Part shown: in pieces, positions 25,221-32,531 of the stretch
Layout of the letters: every line of letters starts with the position of its first letter
Position numbering within the stretch: position 1 is the stretch's first letter
Source of the DNA: Planctomycetota bacterium
GTDB lineage: Bacteria; Planctomycetota; MHYJ01; JACQXL01
Length of the DNA: 52,384 nucleotides
NCBI GenBank assembly: GCA_016235865.1
Contig: JACRIK010000029.1
Span: 1-52,384, forward strand
Reading direction: 5' to 3'
Translations under genes and position numbers: made by a program
Notes under the pieces: generated by a model
Databases searched by the model: none
What the model was told of the DNA's origin: nothing
What the model saw: only the letters and a program-made list of their open reading frames with translations

Positions 25221-26210
25221 ATGCTATACGTTTTAAGGGCATTATTCATCGCCACCAGCGGGCTGATCGGCTGGAACATCTCCGGTAATTTCATCGGTGT
25301 TATCGTCGGCGTGTTGCTGTCCACCCTTTTCGTCCTGATAGAATTGTGGTTCACCCGCCGGTTCATCGCCACAATTTCCATCGTGATTTTCGGGCTGATT
25401 TTCGGATTCATTGTTTCCTACCTGTTTACCAATGTCGTCTTTATGCTCGGCTGGACCGAGATAATGGCCAAGGACCTGCCGGACTTTAAGTTCTGGTTCC
25501 AGTTCTCCATCACCTTCCTGTTCAGTTTCATTACAGTCATCGCCATTATCCGCAGCAAGGATGATTTCAAGTTCGTGATTCCCTTTGTGGAACTCTCGCC
25601 CAGCCATAAAAGCGGCAAGCCCTGGATTGTCGATACCAGCGTCATCATCGACGGCAGGATCGCCAGCATCCTTGAGGCCATGGCCATTGATTCCCCACTG
25701 ATTGTCCCCAAGTTTGTCCTGGAAGAACTCCAGAAGGTGGCCGACTCATCGGACAAATCCAAGCGGACCAGGGGCAAATACGGGCTGGATGTCCTGGACC
25801 AGATACGCAAGAATAAGCGATTGGATATTCGGATTGACGAGGCCGAATTCCCCTACATCAAGGAAACCGACATGAAACTGGTCAAACTGTCCCAGTCGCT
25901 CAACGGCCATCTGGTCACCAACGACTTCAATCTAAATAAGGTGGCCAAATTGCAGGGTCTGGAGGTCATCAATATCAACGAACTCTCCAACGCCCTAAAA
26001 CCGGTGGTCCTGCCCGGCGAGATTATAGAACTGAAGATTCTTAAACCCGGCGAAGAGCCCAAGCAGGGGGTGGGTTATCTCCAGGACGGCACCATGGTGG
26101 TAGTGGAGGGCGCCCAGCATCGCATCGGCCAGAAGGTCATGGTGACGGTCACCAGCGCCCTGCAAACCGCGGCCGGCAAGATGATTTTCGGGGAATTGGA
26201 AAGACGGTAG
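25221..26210 (+). CDS. membrane PIN-TRAM domain protein (YacL-like)
   Basis: 329 residues. Four hydrophobic segments fill the first 110 residues. A PIN ribonuclease domain follows, opening with 'PWIVDTSVIIDGRIASI' and with 'VSDFNL'-type 'HLVTNDFNLNKVA' later, supplying acidic residues for a metal-dependent nuclease. A C-terminal TRAM domain ('LPGEIIELKILKPGEEPKQGVGYLQDGTMVVVEGA') should bind RNA. This is the architecture of Bacillus YacL and relatives. Preceded by AAGGAG at a good distance. Confidence 0.88.
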   Translation: MLYVLRALFIATSGLIGWNISGNFIGVIVGVLLSTLFVLIELWFTRRFIATISIVIFGLIFGFIVSYLFTNVVFMLGWTEIMAKDLPDFKFWFQFSITFLFSFITVIAIIRSKDDFKFVIPFVELSPSHKSGKPWIVDTSVIIDGRIASILEAMAIDSPLIVPKFVLEELQKVADSSDKSKRTRGKYGLDVLDQIRKNKRLDIRIDEAEFPYIKETDMKLVKLSQSLNGHLVTNDFNLNKVAKLQGLEVININELSNALKPVVLPGEIIELKILKPGEEPKQGVGYLQDGTMVVVEGAQHRIGQKVMVTVTSALQTAAGKMIFGELERR

Positions 26211-26211
26211 C

Positions 26212-26247
26212 CGGAAAAGTTTTCCGTCACTGCGGAAAAGTTTTCCG
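26212..26247. repeat. pair of identical 15-bp palindromes
   Basis: CGGAAAAGTTTTCCG occurs at 26212-26226, immediately after the PIN-TRAM stop codon, and again at 26233-26247, six bases apart. Each is a perfect inverted repeat with a one-base centre. They could be paired operators, REP-type repeats or RNA hairpins. Confidence 0.6.
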
Positions 26248-26400
26248 TGCATAAGACCGCCCTGATTTTTCGTACGAATTGCGTAAGATTCTCTATCCTG
26301 TTGATAAATAAGGGGATTGGCTAATAAACCCGTCGGATTTGCCCGGTAATCTTCAGAACTGGCATGCTAGTTGCCACTATATATATATTATCCCTCTCCG

Positions 26401-26499
26401 GAGTGCTTAGGCTATTTTGTCCCGTAAGGGCATAGCTTAGGTCTCCGCACTCATTCCCCCGTTCCCCGATATCTTCGGGGGGCGGGGGTTATTCATTTC
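26401..26499 (+). ncRNA. possible small structured RNA with terminator
   Basis: Nested pairing is visible at 26401-26452: GAGTGC with GCACTC (outer), GCTAT with ATAGC (middle) and CCC-GTAA-GGG (inner, with a GNRA-type loop). A strong stem follows at 26456-26488 (CCCCCG/CGGGGG and CCCCGA/TCGGGG) and then a T-rich TTATTCATTT, a plausible plus-strand terminator. An AT-rich stretch (ACTATATATATATTATCC, 26377-26394) could supply a -10 box. The whole 26211-26539 gap has no convincing protein gene. No known RNA family was recognised. Confidence 0.35.
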
Positions 26500-26539
26500 A
26501 GGTAAAATATTCTTTCGCTTATGCAAGTTATGTGCGGGG

Positions 26540-28816
26540 TTATTGCCTTCCGGCCGTGGTTTTAGCGTTCTCCCAATCTGCCAGATTCATGATGACCTCC
26601 CTGGCCTTGCTGTTCTTATAGCCGCCGACGATACCGACCTTGGCCATCATCTCTATCAACCGGGCAGCCCGGCTGTATCCGATATTCAGCCGGCGCTGGA
26701 TTAATGATACCGACCCGCGCTGGGTTTCCAACACCACCCGAACCGCGTCCTCAAATAACTCATCGTCTTCCAGATTCTCAAAGTCGCGTTTGCTTTCCAG
26801 TTCCAGCAATTCCGTATCATAGACCGGCGAACCCTGTTTCTTGAGGAAGTCCACAATGTTATGGATTTCCTTGTCGCTGACAAAGGTGCACTGGGCCCGA
26901 ATCAGATCAGTCGAGGACGGTGGCAGGAAGAGCATATCGCCCTTGCCCAGCAGGCGTTCGGCGCCGTTGCGGTCCAGGATGGTCCGGGAATCCACCTTGG
27001 AAGCCACCTTGAAGGCAATCCGGGCCGGCATATTGGATTTTATCAGCCCGGTTATCACATCCACGGACGGCCGCTGGGTGGCCAATATCAGGTGAATCCC
27101 GACCGCCCTGGATTTCTGGGCCAGCCGGGTAATGGCGTTTTCCACGTCGTCCGAGGCGGCCATCATCAGGTCGGCCAGTTCGTCTATCACCACCACGATA
27201 TAAGGCAGTTTGTTGGGCACGTCCACAGGTTCCTCACCTTCCTCGCTCAGCCGCTCCTTGATTTTATCGGTGGTCAACTGGTTATAAGAACTTATCTTCT
27301 TGACGCCCACCCGGAGGAGTAATTCATAGCGCTCGTCCATAGTCCGGACCAGCCACTGAAGAATCAACGGCGCCCGTTTCATATCCGTCACCACCGGCGA
27401 AATCAGGTGCGGGATATCCTTGAATGCCGACAGCTCCACCATCTTCGGGTCAATCAGCAGGAGCTTGAGTTCATCCGGCGTCCGCTTCATGAGCATGCTC
27501 AGGATGCCGCTGTCAATGCAGATGGACTTGCCCGAGCCGGTCGTGCCGGCAATCAATATGTGCGGCATCTCGTCCAGCTCGCGGACGACCGGGGTTCCGG
27601 CCGCGTCCTTGCCCAGGCACAGCGGCAGGATAAAGTCGTTATTGGTAACCAGTTCCTTCAGGCGGACAATGCCTTTATAGGTATTGGGCACGTCGATGCC
27701 GACCGTGGACTTGCCCGGAATCGGCGCCACCACCGTGACATTGGGCGATTTCAGGGCAATAGACAAATCATCTATCATCCCGGCCACCTTGTGGACGCTG
27801 ATGCCGGGCGCCAGTTCTATCTCGTATTTGGTCACCACCGGCCCACGTTCAATGTTTACCACCTTGGCCTCGATGCCGAAATTGCGCAGGGTTCCTTCTA
27901 TCACGACAATCCGGTCCTTGACCTCGTCGGCATTATCCGAATCCGGCATCGCCTCCGGGTCTTCCAGCAGGTCCAAGCCGGGCAGCTTGAAATTGCCGAC
28001 CATAACCTCCCGAGCCTTGGCCGGCTCTCTTACCGGAGCAACCCTGGGCTTGGTCTCGGCAATCTTGCTGATTCTGGCGTCATCATCCTCTCCCGGCTCA
28101 TCCTGATCAGAGCCAAAATCGCCATCTTCCACGGAAACCATGGGTGTTGTAACCGGAGCTGGCACACCGGATTTGGTCAGTTGTTTAATCATCTTATCCT
28201 GGGCGTGCTTGCGGTCAATGCCCTGGCGGAGCGCATTAATGAATCCGATGAATCTGGCGGCCATGGCGTATATAATCCGGCCGAATTTGGCGCCGACATC
28301 ATAGGCCAGCCAATCCGTGGCCAAGATAATGGAAGCCCCCAAGACAAAAAGAGCCAGCAGATACGAACCGATTGAGCCAAAGGTATGGATGGTGAATCCG
28401 GCCAGAGCCGCGCCGGTCAGTCCGCCCAGGGTCTCCATCCGGCCCGAGTTAAACCCGGCCGGCGTAACCAATCCGGCTAATGACAATGCGGCGGCTATGA
28501 ATATAATCAGGCACAATATCTTTAGCGGCAGGACCGAAATCTGCCGGCGCCATATCAGGAATATGCCCCAGAGCCCGACCATGGCCGCTAAAAGATATGC
28601 CACAATACCGAAAACAAGAAACAGGTTGGTGGCGAAGAAATTGCCGACCGTCCCGCCCCAGTTGCTGAAACCAACCGGCTTATCCGCGTTATAATGCCAG
28701 GCCGGGTTATCGGTTGTGCTGTGGGTAATCAAACTGAACTCTAAAAATAGGGCCAATAGTATTAAGAATACGCCGATAATGGGCCTGATGGAACGCTTGT
28801 TTTTGTCTGCAGTCAT
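26540..28816 (-). CDS. ftsK: DNA translocase FtsK/SpoIIIE
   Basis: About 758 residues from the ATG at 28816. Moves chromosomal DNA at the closing septum and activates dimer resolution. Four membrane segments occupy about the first 180 residues. A short acidic linker follows (about 215-290), then the motor: Walker A 'HILIAGTTGSGKSICID', Walker B 'IVVVIDELADLMM', and 'GIHLILATQRPSVDVITGLIKSNMPARIAFKVASKVDSRTIL'. The C-terminal gamma winged-helix is present ('AVRVVLETQRGSVSLIQRRLNIGYSRAARLIEMM'), which reads KOPS/SRS sites. The linker is short compared with E. coli, as in many other phyla. Confidence 0.95.
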   Translation of the reverse strand: MTADKNKRSIRPIIGVFLILLALFLEFSLITHSTTDNPAWHYNADKPVGFSNWGGTVGNFFATNLFLVFGIVAYLLAAMVGLWGIFLIWRRQISVLPLKILCLIIFIAAALSLAGLVTPAGFNSGRMETLGGLTGAALAGFTIHTFGSIGSYLLALFVLGASIILATDWLAYDVGAKFGRIIYAMAARFIGFINALRQGIDRKHAQDKMIKQLTKSGVPAPVTTPMVSVEDGDFGSDQDEPGEDDDARISKIAETKPRVAPVREPAKAREVMVGNFKLPGLDLLEDPEAMPDSDNADEVKDRIVVIEGTLRNFGIEAKVVNIERGPVVTKYEIELAPGISVHKVAGMIDDLSIALKSPNVTVVAPIPGKSTVGIDVPNTYKGIVRLKELVTNNDFILPLCLGKDAAGTPVVRELDEMPHILIAGTTGSGKSICIDSGILSMLMKRTPDELKLLLIDPKMVELSAFKDIPHLISPVVTDMKRAPLILQWLVRTMDERYELLLRVGVKKISSYNQLTTDKIKERLSEEGEEPVDVPNKLPYIVVVIDELADLMMAASDDVENAITRLAQKSRAVGIHLILATQRPSVDVITGLIKSNMPARIAFKVASKVDSRTILDRNGAERLLGKGDMLFLPPSSTDLIRAQCTFVSDKEIHNIVDFLKKQGSPVYDTELLELESKRDFENLEDDELFEDAVRVVLETQRGSVSLIQRRLNIGYSRAARLIEMMAKVGIVGGYKNSKAREVIMNLADWENAKTTAGRQ

Positions 28817-28918
28817 AATAAATACAATAGCGTCATAAATGGTCAAGAATAGTCAAATCCGCCTTCGGCGGGTCAGTAGGTTATCTGTACTTGACAATCC
28901 TTGACTGCTTGACGTATT

Positions 28919-29686
28919 TTAACGCACAAACATTACAATAAACAATCCGACTAACAGGCAATACCAGCCAAAATATGACAGGTGTCCGCGCCTGACCGTC
29001 CGAACCAGGATGCTTATTGCCAGCAGGCTTACCCCTAAACAGATGATAAAGCCGACCATTATAGGTATCGGCTGAAGTGCCCCTGAAAGTTTACCGAAAT
29101 CTTTTAGTTTCAGTATTGACGCCCCGCCTATCACCGGAATAGCCAGCAGAAATGAAAACTTTATGGCGGACGAACGATCCAGGCCTTTTAATAGCCCAGT
29201 GGCTAAAGTCGTCCCTGAACGGGAAATTCCCGGGATAATCGCAATCATTTGGGCAATGCCGACCCAGAACGCCTGTTTGGGCGTGGCGCGCGCTAATGTA
29301 GTCGGCGACCCCTTCCAGTGCAATTCCGATAACAGCAGATATATGCCGGTCAATAACAATCCAATCCCGGCCACCAGTGGGCTGGCAAACAAGCGGCTTA
29401 TCTGGTCGTTAAATAAATAGCCGACCAGTCCGGCCGGGATGGTCCCGATAATCACCAGCCAGAGTATCCTGGGATTAAGCACCATCTCTATGATTTCCTG
29501 ATAAAAACTTATACAAATCGCCAGCAGCGAGGCCAGATGAAGGATGACAATCAGCAGAAGATTCGTCTCAGGATTGGTCATCTTAAACAGATGCTCGGCA
29601 ATCACCAGATGGCCGGAACTGGAGACAGGCAGGAATTCCGTTATGCCCTGGATGATGCTCAAAATAATAATTTCCCAGAAGGTCAT
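28919..29686 (-). CDS. uppP: undecaprenyl-diphosphatase
   Basis: 255 residues, multi-pass membrane protein. Removes a phosphate from undecaprenyl pyrophosphate to recycle the lipid carrier of peptidoglycan and other envelope polymers. The two family motifs are complete: 'GITEFLPVSSSGHL' near the N-terminus and 'PGISRSGTTLATGLL' in the middle. Same direction as ftsK, about 100 bases upstream of it. A small hairpin (CCGCCTTCGGCGG, about 28861-28873) lies between them. Confidence 0.93.
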   Translation of the reverse strand: MTFWEIIILSIIQGITEFLPVSSSGHLVIAEHLFKMTNPETNLLLIVILHLASLLAICISFYQEIIEMVLNPRILWLVIIGTIPAGLVGYLFNDQISRLFASPLVAGIGLLLTGIYLLLSELHWKGSPTTLARATPKQAFWVGIAQMIAIIPGISRSGTTLATGLLKGLDRSSAIKFSFLLAIPVIGGASILKLKDFGKLSGALQPIPIMVGFIICLGVSLLAISILVRTVRRGHLSYFGWYCLLVGLFIVMFVR

Positions 29687-29696
29687 ATATATTCTA

Positions 29697-29743
29697 ATCC
29701 CCCTATTTCCCCCTTTGCAAAAGGGGGATTAAGGGGGATTTTG
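29697..29743. repeat. dispersed palindromic repeat, copy 1 (CCCCCTTT...AAAGGGGG type)
   Basis: Reads CCCCCTTTGCAAAAGGGGG with a flanking GATTAAGGGGGATTTT. Close relatives are at 33528-33558 (inside proS), 48905-48950 and 51972-52018. It lies between uppP and the iscU-like gene. Confidence 0.75.
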
Positions 29744-29772
29744 GAGGCGAAAATCCTTATTCGTGATAATCC

Positions 29773-30288
29773 CTATTTATTTTTATCTGCCTTCGCGCCG
29801 CAGGGCTTGCATATCTTATCGTGCGCGTCCTGTATTTCCTTCTTGCAGAACTGACAGACGCACGGCCCTTCAACCTGGGGCTCTTTGGCTGGCGCCGGAA
29901 CTGACGGTGTCTTTAAACCGGACTTTTTCTTCTCATAATCCTCGATGGCCTTGGTCAGCGCCTCGGCGCCTAAGTTGGAACAGTGCATCTTATTGGGCGG
30001 CAGGCCGCCTAACTCCTTGGCCACCTCCGCCTTGGTAATCTTCTTGGCTTCTTCCAATGTCTTGCCCATCCCCATCTCAGTGACCATGCTGGAAACCGCG
30101 ATGGCCGCGCCGCACCCGAAAGTCTTGAACTTGATATCGGCTAACCGGTTATCCTTAACCTTGATGTAGAATGTCATCATATCGCCGCAGACCGGATTGC
30201 CGACCTCGCCTACGCCGTCCGCATCCGGTATCTCGCCGACATTACGCGGATTCCGGAAATGGTCCATCACCTTATCACTATATATCAT
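29773..30288 (-). CDS. IscU/NifU-N iron-sulfur scaffold with C-terminal zinc ribbon
   Basis: 171 residues. Residues 1-125 are an IscU-type scaffold on which Fe-S clusters are built. The three cluster cysteines are C34 (GNPVCGD), C59 (FGCGAA) and C103 (MHCSNLGAEAL), and the start MIYSDKVMDHFRNPRNVGE is typical. After a Pro-rich linker the protein adds a small CxxC...CxxC module (C145/C148 and C160/C163), which plain IscU lacks. A GGAG ribosome site 6 bases upstream fixes the start. No iscS is adjacent. Supply of clusters to the many radical SAM enzymes in the window is an obvious but unproven link. Confidence 0.88.
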   Translation of the reverse strand: MIYSDKVMDHFRNPRNVGEIPDADGVGEVGNPVCGDMMTFYIKVKDNRLADIKFKTFGCGAAIAVSSMVTEMGMGKTLEEAKKITKAEVAKELGGLPPNKMHCSNLGAEALTKAIEDYEKKKSGLKTPSVPAPAKEPQVEGPCVCQFCKKEIQDAHDKICKPCGAKADKNK

Positions 30289-30367
30289 TCTTTGCTCCTC
30301 TTACTTGCTGTTAGGTATCCCAGAGGGAGAGCGTTACAGCAAGTTAGATCCCGCCTAATGGCGGGAT

Positions 30368-31765
30368 TCATCTTATTATCTGCGCTACTTCCTGCCTCAA
30401 GAATTCGGCTGCCTGCTTTTCAGCCAGGCCGATGTATTTCTTTGGCTCGAGCATGTCTTTCAGATGTGGCACCACCCGGGCAAAGGCCTTATCATTCTTG
30501 AGCCGGGCCAGCAGGTCATTCTTCCCGCCCTGCTTGATATTCTTAATTACCTCCATCGAACGTTCCCTGATTCTCTGGTGCAGTTCCTGGCGGTCCGCGC
30601 CCAATTTCACCGCCTTCATCAGTATCTCCTCGGTTATCATAAATGGCAATTCCGTCTCGATGCGCCGGTTAATCACGCCTTCATAAACCGTCACGCCGGC
30701 CATGATTTTATTGTAGGTTCTGAGTATGGCGTCCGTGGCCAGGAATGCCTCGGGTATGGAAATCCGACGGTTGGCCGAGTCGTCCAGAGAACGCTCCAGC
30801 CATTGGACTGAATGGGTCAGGGCCAGGTTATCGGGCAGGAGAATGACAAACCGGGCCAGTGAGGTAATGCGCTCGCTCGAGACCGGATTCCTCTTATACG
30901 GCATGGCCGATGAACCGACCTGTTCCTTGCCGAACGGCTCTTCCAATTCGCCTAAGCCCTGCAGCAGCCGCAGGTCCTGGCTGAATTTATGGGCCGACTG
31001 GGCAATGCCTGAAAGCACGGTCAGCATCTGGTAATCCTGTTTGCGCGGATAGACCTGGCCGGTAATCGGGAAGGTCTTATCAAAACCCAGTTTCCGGGCC
31101 AATATCTTATCCAACTGCATTACCTTTTTGGCATTGCCGTTAAAGAGCGACAGGAAACTGGCCTGGGTGCCGATGGCGCCCTTGGCGCCCAAGCACTTGA
31201 GATTGAATTCCAGGTATTCCAGGTGATGAAAATCCTCCACCAAATCCTGGAGCCACATGCAGGCCCGCTTGCCCACCGTAGTCAGCAAGGCCGGCTGGAA
31301 ATGGGTGAACCCGCAGCAGGGCATGCCCTTATATTTCTTCACAAAGGCGCTCAAGGATTTAATGGTCTTGACCAGTCGCGCCTTGATGAGCGCGATGGCG
31401 TTTTTATAGATTATCAAATCGGCGTTGTCCGTAACCATGGCGCTGGTGGCGCCTAAATGGATTATCGGCCGGGCCTTGGGGCACTGCTCGCCGAAGGCCT
31501 TGATATGCGCCATGATATCGTGATTGGTCCGGGTCTCCCAATCGGCTATCCGTTTATAATTAATCTTGGACTGGAACCGTTTCATCTCGGCGATTTGCTG
31601 GGCGGTCACCGGCAAGCCCAGCTGGCGCTCGGCCTCGGCCAAAGCAATCCAGATTCTGCGGTGCGTCTGAAAACGGTATTCATCGGAGAAATTATAGAGC
31701 ATCTCCGGTGAGCCGTAGCGCGTGGTTAGGGGCGACTGGAATTTCTGGAATTCGTTGTTCTTCAT
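30368..31765 (-). CDS. purB: adenylosuccinate lyase
   Basis: 465 residues from the ATG at 31765 (a GTG further out is less likely). Acts twice in purine synthesis, cleaving SAICAR and adenylosuccinate to release fumarate. The fumarase/aspartase-superfamily signature 'GSSAMPYKRNPVSSE' is present. Also seen are 'RTNHDIMAHIKAF', 'IHLGATSAMVTDNADL', 'GFTHFQPALLTTVGKRA' with the catalytic His region, and 'WLERSLDDSANRRISIPE'. Hairpins (ATCCCGCC/GGCGGGAT at about 30345-30364, and CTTGCTGT/ACAGCAAG nearby) follow the stop codon. Confidence 0.94.
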   Translation of the reverse strand: MKNNEFQKFQSPLTTRYGSPEMLYNFSDEYRFQTHRRIWIALAEAERQLGLPVTAQQIAEMKRFQSKINYKRIADWETRTNHDIMAHIKAFGEQCPKARPIIHLGATSAMVTDNADLIIYKNAIALIKARLVKTIKSLSAFVKKYKGMPCCGFTHFQPALLTTVGKRACMWLQDLVEDFHHLEYLEFNLKCLGAKGAIGTQASFLSLFNGNAKKVMQLDKILARKLGFDKTFPITGQVYPRKQDYQMLTVLSGIAQSAHKFSQDLRLLQGLGELEEPFGKEQVGSSAMPYKRNPVSSERITSLARFVILLPDNLALTHSVQWLERSLDDSANRRISIPEAFLATDAILRTYNKIMAGVTVYEGVINRRIETELPFMITEEILMKAVKLGADRQELHQRIRERSMEVIKNIKQGGKNDLLARLKNDKAFARVVPHLKDMLEPKKYIGLAEKQAAEFLRQEVAQIIR

Positions 31766-31869
31766 ACCTAATAAACACCTTAACACGAATCACACGAATA
31801 TTAACGAATCGCACGAATAAATCAGGAATTATTCGTGTCATTCGCTCTGATTCGTCCTATTCGTGTTTA

Positions 31870-32505
31870 CTATTTCTGTATCCCCTCAGGCAATAATTCC
31901 TTCCAATCCTGAACCTCAATGGCCGCCTTGGGCTGAGCCGCGGTCATGAACAGGAATATCGCCTGCTGGATGCGGTTGAATTTCTCCTTCAGTGGCTGGG
32001 GCAGATTATCATAGCACACGCTGTAGGCCACCCCGTTTATATCCACATTGATTACTTTAGTAAAAAAGTCGGTCCGTTTCAAGTCATTTATGTTAAATTG
32101 CGCCGGGGTCGTCTCCGGCAGCGCGAAGAATTCCTCGTGGTTGATGAACTTGAACAACTCGCCGGCCGTCTCGTCATCCACCACCATCACCCGGGGCGTA
32201 TTGACCTGCTCAAAGATTTCATTCAACTTCAGCCCGGATTTCACATTCCGCTCGCCGGAAATCATGGCCACATAGATGCCGATCGGCTCCTTGGCGGACC
32301 TGCCTTGGGTCAGCTGGAAGAACGAAACCTTTATCTCGCCCGGAGAGACCGCCATGTTTGTGGCCGGACCGCCGGCGCACCCCGTTAGAAAGCCCACTAC
32401 CGCTATCATTAACACCATCATTAGTATAACCCTTGCCCGAGTTCTTTCTAACGGGGCGCAGCCGGCCAATGCCAACAATAATACCGCCATACTTATTCTA
32501 AACAT
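31870..32505 (-). CDS. small lipoprotein of unknown function with two lipobox-like signals
   Basis: 211 residues. The first signal peptide ends in a lipobox (LLLALAGC, Cys at 16). A second hydrophobic segment about 25 residues later ends in another (VVGFLTGC). The intervening codons lie in a DNA inverted repeat (32371-32466), so the second signal, or the first, probably came from an insertion. The mature part has no recognised domain; it carries 'PRVMVVDDETAGELFKFINHEEFFALPE' and ends 'AAIEVQDWKELLPEGIQK'. Probably a membrane-anchored envelope protein. Confidence 0.6.
   Translation of the reverse strand: MFRISMAVLLLALAGCAPLERTRARVILMMVLMIAVVGFLTGCAGGPATNMAVSPGEIKVSFFQLTQGRSAKEPIGIYVAMISGERNVKSGLKLNEIFEQVNTPRVMVVDDETAGELFKFINHEEFFALPETTPAQFNINDLKRTDFFTKVINVDINGVAYSVCYDNLPQPLKEKFNRIQQAIFLFMTAAQPKAAIEVQDWKELLPEGIQK
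32371..32466. repeat. inverted repeat inside the lipoprotein signal region
   Basis: Arms at 32371-32392 (GCCGGCGCACCCCGTTAGAA...) and 32444-32466 are nearly exact reverse complements over about 22 bases, spaced by about 51 bases. CCCGTTAG-type motifs recur at about 1712 and 23233 in other repeat DNA. It looks like a small palindromic element inserted in frame. Confidence 0.55.
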
Positions 32506-32531
32506 ATTATTATACGCTTCACGCTCGGAGT

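Noticed and set aside
27407-28375. Long plus-strand open frame opposite ftsK (about 320 codons)
   Set aside because: Its composition (Arg, His, Gly, Gln rich) and position mirror the ftsK codon pattern; no domain and no ribosome site.
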